The notes under the pieces were generated by a model, which worked only from the letters and a program-made list of their open reading frames with translations, had not been told where the DNA came from and searched no databases. From Desulfoferula mesophila (lineage in GTDB: Bacteria; Desulfobacterota; Desulfarculia; Desulfarculales; Desulfarculaceae), in assembly GCF_037076455.1 (NCBI RefSeq), contig NZ_AP028679.1, positions 883,501-947,500 of the forward strand: a stretch of 64,000 bases of DNA, read 5' to 3'. Every line of letters starts with the position of its first letter. Position 1 is the stretch's first letter. Below are positions 1-8,316 of this stretch, one piece after another. A program made the translations under genes and the position numbers.

Positions 1-143
1 GCTCATGTGCCTTCCGTCCACGGGTTACCGGAAAATTATAAGGGTTTTCCCCCGTGGTGACAGCATTATTAGTCCCTGGGAGCTTATCCTCGGTCCGCCG
101 CCTGTGCTAGAGTGGTGCGGTCTTTTCGCCCAGGAGAGTCCCC

Positions 144-1049
144 ATGCCGCCTCCGCTGTTGGTACAGGCCATGCGCTTGCCCTTCCTCACCGGCTCGTTG
201 ACCCCGGTGCTGGTGGTGGCCGCCTGGTGGTGGGGCCAAGGCTCCATGCCCTGGGGCCTGTTTCTGCTAACCCTGGCCGGGGTGGGCTGCCTGCAGAGCG
301 GGGCCAACCTGATCAACGATTTTTACGACGCCACGGGCAGCGACCCCCTCAACCGGCACGCCACCATTTTCTCCGGCGGCAGCCGGGTGATCCAAGACGG
401 CCGTATGAGCCGCCGGGCGGTGGGCGCCCTGGCCGTGGGCTTTTTCGTGGCCGCCGGGGCCTGCGGGGGCATGGTGGCGGCCCTGGATCGTCCCTGGGCC
501 CTGGCCGTGGGCGCGGTTGGGTTGGCCGGCGGCTGGCTCTATTCGGCCGGTCCCCTGGCCCTGATGTCCCTGGGCCTGGGCGAGGCCTGCATCTTCATCC
601 TCTTCGGCCCCCTGCTCACCTGGGGGGTGGGCTACGTGCTGGGCGGCGAGTTCTGGGCCGTGGCCTGGTGGCTGGGCCTGCCCCAGGCCTGGCTGATCAC
701 CGCCGTGCTGTGGATAAACCAGTTCCCCGACCGGGCCGCCGACGCGGCCGCGGACAAGAACAACCTGGTGGTGCGTCTGGGCCTGGGCCCTTCGCGCCTG
801 GTCTACGCCGTACTGATGCTGGCTCCCTTCCCCTCCCTGGCCTGGCTGGTGCACGGCTGGGGCCTCACCCCCTGGCTCTACCTGGCCCTGGCCGCGGCGC
901 TGCCTTCGCTCAAGGCGGTGGCCATCGCCTGGCGCAGCTACGACGATCCCCTGGCCCTGGTGCCGGCCCAGGCCCTGACCATCGTGACCCATCTGAGCAC
1001 CGGGGCGTTCATGGTGCTGGGTTTGCTCCTGGGGGCCTGGCTGGCCTAG
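144..1049 (+). CDS. UbiA-family prenyltransferase (MenA-like)
   Basis: Polytopic membrane protein of 301 aa that should transfer a polyprenyl chain to an aromatic quinone precursor; the family includes MenA and UbiA. Two Asp-rich motifs that bind Mg-prenyl diphosphate are visible: NLINDFYDATGSD near residue 55 and a second one, INQFPDRAADAAADKNN, near residue 192. The rest is hydrophobic helices. The second motif and the overall length look more like the MenA/DHNA branch than protohaem synthase, but the substrate is inferred. The start is ATG after GGAGAG with 6 bases of spacing. It converges on the next gene across an intrinsic terminator. Confidence 0.8.
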   Translation: MPPPLLVQAMRLPFLTGSLTPVLVVAAWWWGQGSMPWGLFLLTLAGVGCLQSGANLINDFYDATGSDPLNRHATIFSGGSRVIQDGRMSRRAVGALAVGFFVAAGACGGMVAALDRPWALAVGAVGLAGGWLYSAGPLALMSLGLGEACIFILFGPLLTWGVGYVLGGEFWAVAWWLGLPQAWLITAVLWINQFPDRAADAAADKNNLVVRLGLGPSRLVYAVLMLAPFPSLAWLVHGWGLTPWLYLALAAALPSLKAVAIAWRSYDDPLALVPAQALTIVTHLSTGAFMVLGLLLGAWLA

Positions 1050-1064
1050 GTCGCCCGCCCCGCC

Positions 1065-1097
1065 AAAAAAAATAAAGGGCGGGGATGAACCCCGCCC
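1065..1097 (-). terminator. Intrinsic terminator of the AIM24-family gene
   Basis: An 8-bp GC stem (GGGCGGGG at 1077-1084 pairs with CCCCGCCC at 1090-1097) has a 5-base loop. On the minus strand it is followed by a run of T (plus-strand A run 1065-1076). The tail lies on the side expected for ending minus-strand transcription from the AIM24-family gene. Confidence 0.8.
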
Positions 1098-1135
1098 CGC
1101 CGGCCGGCCCGGCCGGTCCCCGGTCCAGGGGCCGC

Positions 1136-2152
1136 CTAGTCGTCGCGCAGGAAACCTCCCAGGATACTGCCTTCCCCCTTGTCCCGGCCCCCGCCCTGGG
1201 GCGCGGCGGCCCAGATGCGCCCGGCCAGGCGGCTGAAAGGCAGGCTTTGCAGCCACACGTGACCCGGCCCGGTGAGGTTGGCCAAAAACAGGCCCTCGCC
1301 CCCGAAAAAGGCCGTCTTGATGCCGCCGGCCAACTGCACGTCGTAGCTCACCGAGGGGCTCAGGGCCACCAGGCAGCCGGTGTCCACCCTGAGGCTCTGC
1401 CCGGCCTCCAGCTGCATCTCCATGACGGTGCCCCCGGCGTGCACAAAGGCCAGGCCGTCGCCCACCAGGCGCTGCATGATGAAGCCCTCGCCGCCGAACA
1501 GGCCCACCCCGATCTTTTTCTGGAAAGCGATCTCCAGGGCCACCCCCCGGGCGGCGCAGAGAAAGGCCGCTTTTTGGCAGATGAGCTCGCCTCCCAGCTC
1601 TCCCAGGTGCATGGGCAAAATCTTGCCGGGGTAGGGGGCGGCAAAGGCCACCCGGGCCTTGCCCGAGGGGCCGCTGTGGGTGAACACGGTCATGAACAGG
1701 CTCTCTCCGGTGAGCAGGCGCTTGCCCGCGCCCATGAGCGAGCCCAAAAAGCCCCCGCCGCCGCTTTGCCCCCGGCGGCCATCGCCGAAGATCGTCTCCA
1801 TGGTGATGGCCTGGTGCATGTAGAGCATGGCCCCGGCCTCGGCCACCGCGCTCTCGCCGGGGTCCAGCTCTATTTCCACGTACTGCATCTCGCTGCCCTG
1901 GATCACGTAATCGATCTCGTCGGCCAACGAGCGGGCAGGGGGCGGCGGGGGAGGCGCGGCCTGGGGGCTCAGGAGGGCGGCCAACTCGCCCACCGCCTTG
2001 AGCGGCGTCCACTCGGTAAAGCCCTGGCCGTACACCAGGGTCTCGGGGCCCAGGCGGCCCTCGGCGGCCAGGGCGCGCAGCTTTTGAGCGCCATAAGGCC
2101 CCGCGGGCTCGCCGCCCAGGGCCACGTACCATTGTTGATCAATCGTTTCCAT
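1136..2152 (-). CDS. AIM24/TIGR00266-family protein with N-terminal GYF_2 domain
   Basis: A 338-aa protein without signal peptide or membrane helices. Residues about 6-60 look like a GYF_2 domain ([16 protein letters not shown], then a conserved W in FTEWTPLK), a peptide-binding or scaffold module. A Pro/Ala linker follows. From about residue 75 to the end it matches the AIM24/TIGR00266 double-stranded beta-helix family, with the characteristic Gly-rich stretch near residue 130. The biochemical role of the family is not established in bacteria; membrane association or stress has been suggested. Single gene with its own promoter and terminator. ATG start with GAGG upstream. Confidence 0.8.
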   Translation of the reverse strand: METIDQQWYVALGGEPAGPYGAQKLRALAAEGRLGPETLVYGQGFTEWTPLKAVGELAALLSPQAAPPPPPPARSLADEIDYVIQGSEMQYVEIELDPGESAVAEAGAMLYMHQAITMETIFGDGRRGQSGGGGFLGSLMGAGKRLLTGESLFMTVFTHSGPSGKARVAFAAPYPGKILPMHLGELGGELICQKAAFLCAARGVALEIAFQKKIGVGLFGGEGFIMQRLVGDGLAFVHAGGTVMEMQLEAGQSLRVDTGCLVALSPSVSYDVQLAGGIKTAFFGGEGLFLANLTGPGHVWLQSLPFSRLAGRIWAAAPQGGGRDKGEGSILGGFLRDD

Positions 2153-2171
2153 GTCCTCACCTCATAGGCAT

Positions 2172-2200
2172 ATAGTCGAACTATGCGACGTCTTTGACAA
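2172..2200 (-). promoter_or_regulatory. Sigma-70-type promoter for the AIM24-family gene
   Basis: On the minus strand TTGTCA (2195-2200) is separated by exactly 17 bases from GACTAT (2172-2177), about 20 bases before the ATG at 2152. This is a good sigma-70 match by eye. No experimental support. Confidence 0.45.
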
Positions 2201-2239
2201 ATAATCCTAGCCGCGCGCTAGGTGGGACGGTAGTGAGCA

Positions 2240-2268
2240 TTGACATTATAATAAAAATGCAATACATC
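2240..2268 (+). promoter_or_regulatory. Candidate promoter for fdhA
   Basis: TTGACA at 2240-2245, a 17-base AT-rich spacer and a weak -10 (TACATC, 2263-2268) lie about 50 bases upstream of fdhA. The -10 is poor and a further TATAAA stretch lies near 2284, so the exact start is uncertain. The AT-rich stretch stands out from the GC-rich surroundings. Confidence 0.35.
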
Positions 2269-2320
2269 AAATGACCAGGCCTCTATAAAAAATCTTCATA
2301 CCCTGCGTCAGGAGTAGGCA

Positions 2321-5011
2321 ATGGCCAGTGCCAAGCTGAAGCTTAATGGCAAAGAGGTGGAATTTTCTCCCGGAGAAACCATTCTCCAGGTAGCTTCGCG
2401 CAACGGCGTGAAAATTCCCACCTTATGCTATCTCAAGGACTGCACCCCCACCGGGGCCTGCCGAATGTGCCTGGTGGAGGTGACCGGCGCGCGCACCCTG
2501 GTGGCCTCCTGCGCCATGCCGGCCGGCGCGGGCATGGAGGTTACGACCGACAGCGAAAAGGTGCACAAGGCGCGGCGTCTGGCCATCGAGCTGCTCTTGA
2601 GCAGCGGCGAGCACAACTGCCTGTTGTGCGAGGCCAACGGCGAGTGCAAGCTGCAAGAGTACGCTTATGAATACGGGGTGTCGGCGGGACGCTTCGAGGG
2701 TGCCACCCAGCAGTATCCCATCGAAGACTCCAACCCCTTGATCATCCGCGACTTCAGCAAGTGCATCCTCTGCGGCCGCTGCGTGCAGGCCTGCAACGAG
2801 GTGCAGGTGAACCGGGCCATCGGCTTCGGCTACCGGGGAGCGGAGGCCAAGATCATCACCACCGGCGACCGTCCCTACGATCAGAGCGATTGCGTGTTCT
2901 GCGGCCAGTGCGTCGAGGTCTGCCCCACCGGGGCCCTGACCGAGAAAAAGGCCAAGGGCCTGGGCCGCCCCTGGGAAACCAAGAAGGTGCGCACCACTTG
3001 CCCCTACTGCGGAGTGGGCTGCCAGATGTGGCTGCACGTCAAGGACGGCAAGGTCATCAAGGTCACCGCCGTGGAGGACGCCCAGCCCAACCGGGGCCGC
3101 TTGTGCGTCAAGGGCCGCTTCGGCTACGACTTCATCCACAGCCCCGAGCGGCTGACCACCCCCCTGATCAAGGAAGACGGCGAATTCCGGGAGGCCTCCT
3201 GGGACGAGGCCCTGGACCTGGTGGCCGAGCGTTTCTCGGAGATCAAGCAGAAGCACGGCCCCGACGCCCTGGCGGGCGTCAGCTGCGCCCGCAGCACCAA
3301 TGAAGACTCCTTTCAGATGCAAAAGCTCTTCCGCGCGGTGATCGGTACGAATAACATCGATCACTGCGCACGAACCTGACACGCTCCCACTGTCGCCGGT
3401 CTGGCGACTTCCTTCGGCTCCGGGGCCATGACCAACAGCTTTGCCGATTTCGACAAGGCCAAGATGTTCTTCATCATCGGCTCCAACATGACCGAGGCCC
3501 ATCCCGTGGCCGCCACGTTCGTGAAAAACGCGGTGAATAACGGGGCCAAGCTGGTCTTGGTGGACCCCCGGCGCACCGGCTTGGCCGACTTCGCCCTTAC
3601 CCACATGCGGCTCAAGGTGGGCAGCGACATCGCGCTGTTGAACGGCCTGATGCACGTCTTGATCACCGAAGACCTTTATGACAAGGAATACGTGCAGTCG
3701 TGCACCGTGGGCTTCGAGGAGCTCAAGGCCACGGTGATGAACTACCCGCCCGAGCGGGCGGCCGAGATCAGCGGGGTGCCGGCCGAGCAGATCGTGGAGG
3801 TGGCCCGGCTCTTGGCCGCCAACAAGCCGGCCATGCTCATGTACACCCTGGGCATCACCGAGCACACCTGCGGTGTGAACAACGTGCTCTCCTGCGCCAA
3901 CCTACAGATGCTGCTGGGCAACGTGGGCTTCGAGTGCGGCGGGGTCAACCCGCTCAGGGGCCAGAACAACGTGCAGGGGGCCTGCGACATGGGGGCCCTG
4001 CCCAACGTCTACCCCGGCTACCAGAAGGTGAACGACGAGGCGGCCCAGGCCAAGTTCGCCCAGGCCTGGGGAGTGGAGGTCGACGACAAGGTGGGCCTGA
4101 TGATGCCCGCCATGTTCGACGGCCTCATCGACGGCACGGTCAAGGGCATGTACATCTTCGGCGAGAACGTGGCCAACACCGAGCCGGATATTGCTCACGT
4201 GGAGCACTGCCTGGAATCGGCCGAGTTCGTGGTGTGCAACGACATCTTCCCCACCGAGACCACCCGCTTCGCGGACGTGATCTTCCCCGCGGCGGCCTGG
4301 AGCGAGGACGACGGCACCTTCACCAACAGCGAGCGCCGGGTCAGCCGGGTGCGCAAGGCGGTGGACCCGCCCGGCCAAGCCAAGCCCAATTGGTGGATCT
4401 TCAAACAAATCGCCAAGCGCATGGGCCAGGAGTGGGCCTCCGACAGCGGCCAGGAGATCTGGGACAACGAAGTTTCCGTGCTGACTCCCCAGATGGCGGG
4501 CATCAAGTTCAGCCGCATCGAAAACGATGGCCTGCAGTGGCCGGTGCCGGACCTCAACCACCTGGGCACGCCCTTCCTACACAAGGACGGCTGTTTTACT
4601 TGCGGCCTGGGCAATCTGAAGCCCGTGGAATGGACTCCCCCGGCCGAGCAGCCGGACGCGGAGTTCCCCCTGGTGCTCAGCACCGGCCGACGTTTGTACC
4701 ACTATCACACCCGCACCCAGACCGGGCGCTCCGGCGGGCTCAACGACCTGCTGGGCGAGGAGACGGCCGACATCTCGCTGGACGACGCCCAGCGCCTGGG
4801 CATCGCCCAGGGCCAGAAGGTGGCGGTGTCTTCGCGGCGCGGGAGGGTGGAGGTCACCGCCAAGGTTACCCCCCAGGTGCCGCCGGGCATGGTGTGGATG
4901 GCCTTCCACTTCCGCGAGGGCTGCGCCAACTGGCTGACCAACCCGGTGTACGACCCCGTCTCCCAGACCGCCGAGTACAAGGCCTGCGCCGTCAAGGTGG
5001 AGCCTCTGTAG
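2321..5011 (+). CDS. fdhA: Selenocysteine-containing formate dehydrogenase, alpha subunit (Sec encoded by UGA at 3377-3379)
   Basis: Interconverts formate and CO2 at a molybdenum or tungsten bis-pterin site. The 896-codon reading frame has one in-frame TGA at codon 353, exactly where this family carries Sec or Cys: IDHCART-U-HAPTVAGLATS. The family signature continues unbroken after it, so this is recoding, not a break. Domains: [2Fe-2S] ferredoxin (Cys36, 47, 50, 64); NuoG-like His-Cys3 cluster (EHNCLLCEANGEC); two [4Fe-4S] clusters (CILCGRCVQAC and CVFCGQCVEVC); a [4Fe-4S] next to the Mo site (CPYCGVGC); molybdopterin oxidoreductase core and dinucleotide-binding C-terminus. The N-terminal clusters mark the soluble, NAD(P)- or ferredoxin-linked type. 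No signal peptide. No diaphorase or hydrogenase partner and no selA/B/C lies in the window. ATG preceded by AGGAG. Confidence 0.95.
3377..3408 (+). promoter_or_regulatory. Bacterial SECIS element downstream of the Sec UGA
   Basis: Directly after the TGA there is a perfect 6-bp stem, GTCGCC (3392-3397) with GGCGAC (3403-3408), closing the pentaloop GGTCT (3398-3402). The loop occupies nucleotides 22-26 counted from the T of TGA. As I remember the E. coli fdhF element, GGUCU sits in its loop at the same distance; it is the part recognised by SelB. Bacterial SECIS elements lie inside the coding sequence, as here. Confidence 0.9.
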
Positions 5012-5031
5012 CGAGCGGCGACTAGACAAGC

Positions 5032-5066
5032 AAAAGGGACGCCCAAATGCGGGCGTCCCTTTTTAT
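5032..5066 (+). terminator. Bidirectional intrinsic terminator after fdhA
   Basis: A 9-bp stem, GGGACGCCC (5036-5044) with GGGCGTCCC (5051-5059), has a 6-base loop and is followed by TTTTTATT. The A run on its left side gives a T tail on the minus strand too, so it can also end the convergent lipoprotein gene. Confidence 0.85.
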
Positions 5067-5081
5067 TGGGCCACGCGGTGT

Positions 5082-5681
5082 CTAGTTGTTGAAGTCGATT
5101 TGCAGAAACTGTTCCTTGTCCATTTTGTAACGCCGGATCAGGGTGTCTTCGTCGTAACCCAGGCAGAGCACTCCCTTGAGGTTGCTGCCCTGGCGCATGG
5201 GGGCGCACAGGCCCAGGCCCGGCCCGTATTGGGTGAAAACCTCGAAACCGGCGATGAGGCCGCTCTGGTACACCGGGTTGAGCTTGGTGAACTTGGAGTA
5301 GTTCTGGCCCACCACGCCCACGTGGGTCTTGGTCAGATCCTCGGGATCGGGGGTGCGCCAGGCCAGCACCACGGCGTCGGGGCCCAACACGGCCAGGTCG
5401 TGGTCCAGGGGCTTGCCTTTTTTCAGGCCCTGGGCGAACTGCCCGTCGATGTTGGCCTGGAGCGCGGGGCCGGGGTCGGGCCGGTCCAGGATGGGCATCA
5501 GCTCCTTGGTCTCCTGGGTGATGATCGCGAGGGCGGCTTTTTTAAAGGCGTCCTGGGCGGGATTCAGCTTGGGGGCCGGGTCGGCGCCGCAGGCGTAGAG
5601 GAGCATAAGGCCCAATAGCAGGCCGACCAGCCAAACGGCGCCGGACGGACCGGCGGTAAATATCTGAGTCCGGGTCATCAT
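5082..5681 (-). CDS. Putative lipoprotein of unknown function
   Basis: A 199-aa protein with an N-terminal hydrophobic segment (about residues 16-30) ending in the lipobox-like LLYAC, Cys31, so probably lipid-anchored. The mature part has a helix-rich start and then a mixed alpha/beta region with VLGPDAVVLAWRTPDPEDL, KTHVGVVGQNYSKF and a late LKGVLCLGYDED. That order suggests an extracytoplasmic sensor-like (PDC/Cache-type) fold, which is only an impression. I do not recognise the family. It is co-directional with the upstream asparaginase, 27 bases away, and may be transcribed with it. Confidence 0.6.
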   Translation of the reverse strand: MMTRTQIFTAGPSGAVWLVGLLLGLMLLYACGADPAPKLNPAQDAFKKAALAIITQETKELMPILDRPDPGPALQANIDGQFAQGLKKGKPLDHDLAVLGPDAVVLAWRTPDPEDLTKTHVGVVGQNYSKFTKLNPVYQSGLIAGFEVFTQYGPGLGLCAPMRQGSNLKGVLCLGYDEDTLIRRYKMDKEQFLQIDFNN

Positions 5682-5708
5682 GACTCCTCCCCCGCCCAGG
5701 CCGGGGCC

Positions 5709-6812
5709 CTACAGTTCGAAAACCGCCTGCAGGTCGCAGACTTTTTTCCCTCGGTGGTTGCTGATCTGGGGGCGGTGCAAGTCGGCCAAGGGGCCTTCCA
5801 GGGCCTCGTGGCCCAGGATGCCCAGCTCGTGCAGGGTCTCGGTGACCGCCGGGCCCAGGGCCCGCACACCGCCGTCCTCTATGTTCAGGGCCACCCCCAG
5901 GCCTTGCTGGGGCAGGGCCAGGGCATAGGAGCCCTCGGAGCCGGCCTTGGCCAGGAGCACCCCCGGCGCGGCCTGCATGAGCCGGGTGCAGATGCGGCCC
6001 GTGCCGGCGATCATCTCGGGATGGGCCAGGCAGGCGGCCATGAGCTCCTTGACCGCCTCGCTCATGGCGGGCTCCAGCTCCGCCTGGTCCGGCGCGGCCA
6101 GGCGGGCGTAGGCTCCGGCCAGGGCCACCAGCGGGGTGCGGAACACCGGGGCCCCGCAGCCGTCCACCCCAATGCCGATCTGCTCCATGGGGTAGTGGCT
6201 CATCAAGGCCACGGTTTCCAGTATAAGCTTTTGCACGGGGTGGCGCGGCGACAGGTAGTCCTCGGTGGGCCAGCCGTGAAAAGCGCAGAGCACCAGCATG
6301 GCCGCGTGCTTGCCCGCGCAGGTGTTGTGCAGGGGGGTGGGTTTTTGCCCCGCCGCCCGCATGGCCTTATAGGTTTCCCGGTGCAGGGGCCAGGCCGGGC
6401 CGCAGTCCAGCAGCCCCACGTCCAGGCCCGCCTTGCCCATGATGCTTTTCACCGCCTCTATCTGGAAATCCTCGCCGTTCAGGGAGCCGCAGACCGCGGC
6501 CAACTCGGCCGGCGTCAAGCCGTAGCGTTTGGCCGCGCCGCTGGTGATCAGGGGCAAGGCCTGCAAGGGCTTGGCCGCCGAACGCATGAAGGTGGGCATG
6601 GCCGGATGGCCCAGGCCCCGGCTGCGCTTGCCGTCCGGGGTGCACACCGCGATGGCTCCGCGGTGGACGCTTTCGGTCAGCCCGCTACGGCGGAACTCCA
6701 CCAGGGCCGGGGCGTACTCACCGGGGCCGGGAGCGCCGCCCCGGGCGTGTTCGTGAGAGTGATCGTGGTGATGATGTCCGTGATGTCTGCAAATTGAGAA
6801 AGATTCCTGCAC
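5709..6812 (-). CDS. Asparaginase II-family protein with His-rich N-terminal extension
   Basis: A 367-aa member of the Asparaginase_II family (PF06089), expected to hydrolyse L-asparagine to aspartate and ammonia in the cytoplasm. Recognisable blocks are MRSAAKPLQALPL near residue 75, CGSLNGE, NTCAGKHAAMLVL near 165 and GVDGCGAPVFRTPL near 215. The first 25 residues are unusual: RHHGHHHHDHSHEHARG, resembling metal-binding His tracts. The only usable start upstream of the conserved domain is GTG at 6812, so the tract is probably translated. The lipoprotein gene follows it. Substrate is inferred from the family only. Confidence 0.8.
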   Translation of the reverse strand: MQESFSICRHHGHHHHDHSHEHARGGAPGPGEYAPALVEFRRSGLTESVHRGAIAVCTPDGKRSRGLGHPAMPTFMRSAAKPLQALPLITSGAAKRYGLTPAELAAVCGSLNGEDFQIEAVKSIMGKAGLDVGLLDCGPAWPLHRETYKAMRAAGQKPTPLHNTCAGKHAAMLVLCAFHGWPTEDYLSPRHPVQKLILETVALMSHYPMEQIGIGVDGCGAPVFRTPLVALAGAYARLAAPDQAELEPAMSEAVKELMAACLAHPEMIAGTGRICTRLMQAAPGVLLAKAGSEGSYALALPQQGLGVALNIEDGGVRALGPAVTETLHELGILGHEALEGPLADLHRPQISNHRGKKVCDLQAVFEL

Positions 6813-7071
6813 GGTTACACCTATTTTCGTCTATAAGTTGACATGTACAGAGGGCGGCATTACCTTTAAGTTGTTAGAGGGAAGGTGCAATCTAGTATTA
6901 CCCCTACATGATGTCCGCCCAATTTGCCGTGGCAAGAACACCCCCTCTCCCCCGGCATCGTAAAGCGGAAACCTTTCCTCCCCTCCTCCCAGAGGACCCT
7001 AGGGCTTGTGTCCTGGGGTCCTCGTTTTTATACTGCCTTAATATTCTGTTATTTTCCCGCGAGGTCAAGAA
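6813..7071. other. Divergent intergenic region, asparaginase/namZ
   Basis: 259 bases between divergently transcribed genes. It contains a plausible plus-strand promoter (TTGTTA 6871-6876, 16 bases, TAGTAT 6893-6898), a second TTGACA at 6838-6843, and an intrinsic terminator at 6993-7030 before namZ starts. A short transcript of roughly 130 nt could therefore be made and ended here. No conserved RNA family was recognised. Confidence 0.5.
6993..7030 (+). terminator. Intrinsic terminator upstream of namZ (leader/attenuator or small-RNA end)
   Basis: An 11-bp stem with one G-T pair (6993-7003 with 7012-7022), an 8-base loop, then CGTTTTTA. The T tail is on the plus strand, so it ends transcription heading into namZ, 42 bases before its start codon. 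Confidence 0.65.
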
Positions 7072-8247
7072 ATGAGTTCAAAAGTGGTTACCGGCCTAGG
7101 CCGCCTGGGCGACGCCGCCCCCGCCGATCTCAACGGCGCCTCCCTGGGTCTCTTGGCCAATCCGGCGGCGGTGGGCCCCGATCTGAGCCCGGCCTGGGTC
7201 ATGGTCAACCGGGTCTGGCCCGGAGGGCTCAAGGCCCTGTTCGGCCCCCAGCACGGCTTTTTCGCCGAAAAACAGGACAATATGGTGGAGTCGGAGCATG
7301 GGACCCATCCCGGCTTGGGGGTGCCCATCTATTCTTTATATGGCCAGACCCGCCGCCCCACCCCGGAGATGCTTTCCGGCCTGGACGCCTTGCTGGTGGA
7401 TTTGGTGGACGTGGGATGCCGGGTCTACACCTTTTTCAGCACGCTGGTGGCCTGCCTGGAGGAGTGCGCCGCCGCCGGGGTGGAGGTGGTGGTGCTGGAC
7501 CGGCCCAACCCCATCGGCCGCCGCTTCGAGGGACCGGTGCTGCCCCCGGAACTGATGAGCTTCGTGGGGGCCCACGCCATTCCTCTGAGCCACGGCCTCA
7601 CCCTGGGCGAGCTGGCCCGGCTGGTGGTGGCGGAACGTAACCTGAACGTCGCCTTGCGGGTGATCCCTTGCGCGGGCTGGGCAGGGGAGGACTTCGCCGC
7701 CACCGGCCTGCCCTGGGTCATGCCCTCGCCCAACATGCCCACCCTGGACACGGCCCGGGTCTATCCCGGCCAGGTGCTGCTGGAAGGCGCCAGCCTGAGC
7801 GAAGGCCGGGGCACCACCCGGCCCTTTGAGATATTCGGCATGCCCGGCTTGGACCCGGCCGCGGTGCTCGATGCATTGGAGCCGGAAGCCCTGGATGGCG
7901 CCGTGCTGCGCCCGCTCAATTTCGAGCCTACTTTCCACAAGTTCGCCGGCCAGGTCTGCGGCGGCTTCCAGATTCATGTCACCGATCCGGGTCTATACCG
8001 CCCGGTGCGGGCCACCCTGGCCCTGCTGGGGGCCATCAACCGGGCCCAGCCCGGCCTGTGGGGCCTGCGCCCGCCGCCCTACGAGTATGAGCATGAGCGG
8101 CGTCCCTTGGACCTGCTTTTGGGCGACGCCGAGGCGGTGGATATGCTGGTGGCCGGGGCGACGACCGCCGAGTTGGAGGCACGCTGGCAGGGCGATCTCG
8201 AACAGTGGGATGAGCGCCGCCAGAGGGCCTTGCTCTACCCGGCTTGA
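7072..8247 (+). CDS. namZ: NamZ-type exo-beta-N-acetylmuramidase (DUF1343 family)
   Basis: A 391-aa protein of the DUF1343 family, whose characterised members remove terminal MurNAc from peptidoglycan fragments. Blocks seen: GLLANPAAV near residue 25, FGPQHGFFAEKQDNM with VESEHG (about 60-80), SLYGQTRRPTPEM, VDLVDVGCRVYTFFST, VLDRPNPIG, and PSPNMPTLDTARVYPG near 220. No signal peptide is visible, so it probably acts in the cytoplasm on recycled muropeptides. ATG with GAGG 7 bases upstream. The glycosyltransferase follows after 69 bases on the same strand. Confidence 0.85.
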   Translation: MSSKVVTGLGRLGDAAPADLNGASLGLLANPAAVGPDLSPAWVMVNRVWPGGLKALFGPQHGFFAEKQDNMVESEHGTHPGLGVPIYSLYGQTRRPTPEMLSGLDALLVDLVDVGCRVYTFFSTLVACLEECAAAGVEVVVLDRPNPIGRRFEGPVLPPELMSFVGAHAIPLSHGLTLGELARLVVAERNLNVALRVIPCAGWAGEDFAATGLPWVMPSPNMPTLDTARVYPGQVLLEGASLSEGRGTTRPFEIFGMPGLDPAAVLDALEPEALDGAVLRPLNFEPTFHKFAGQVCGGFQIHVTDPGLYRPVRATLALLGAINRAQPGLWGLRPPPYEYEHERRPLDLLLGDAEAVDMLVAGATTAELEARWQGDLEQWDERRQRALLYPA

Positions 8248-8316
8248 GTCCGGCGTGTCCAGCCGCTAGAATAGAGACAACGCCAACTCTCAGAAAAGTC
8301 GGGAGAATTAAGTTAC

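Noticed and set aside
2321-3379. fdhA as two separate genes, or as a pseudogene
   Set aside because: The in-frame TGA at codon 353 is at the family's Sec position, followed by a SECIS hairpin, and the protein continues without frame change.
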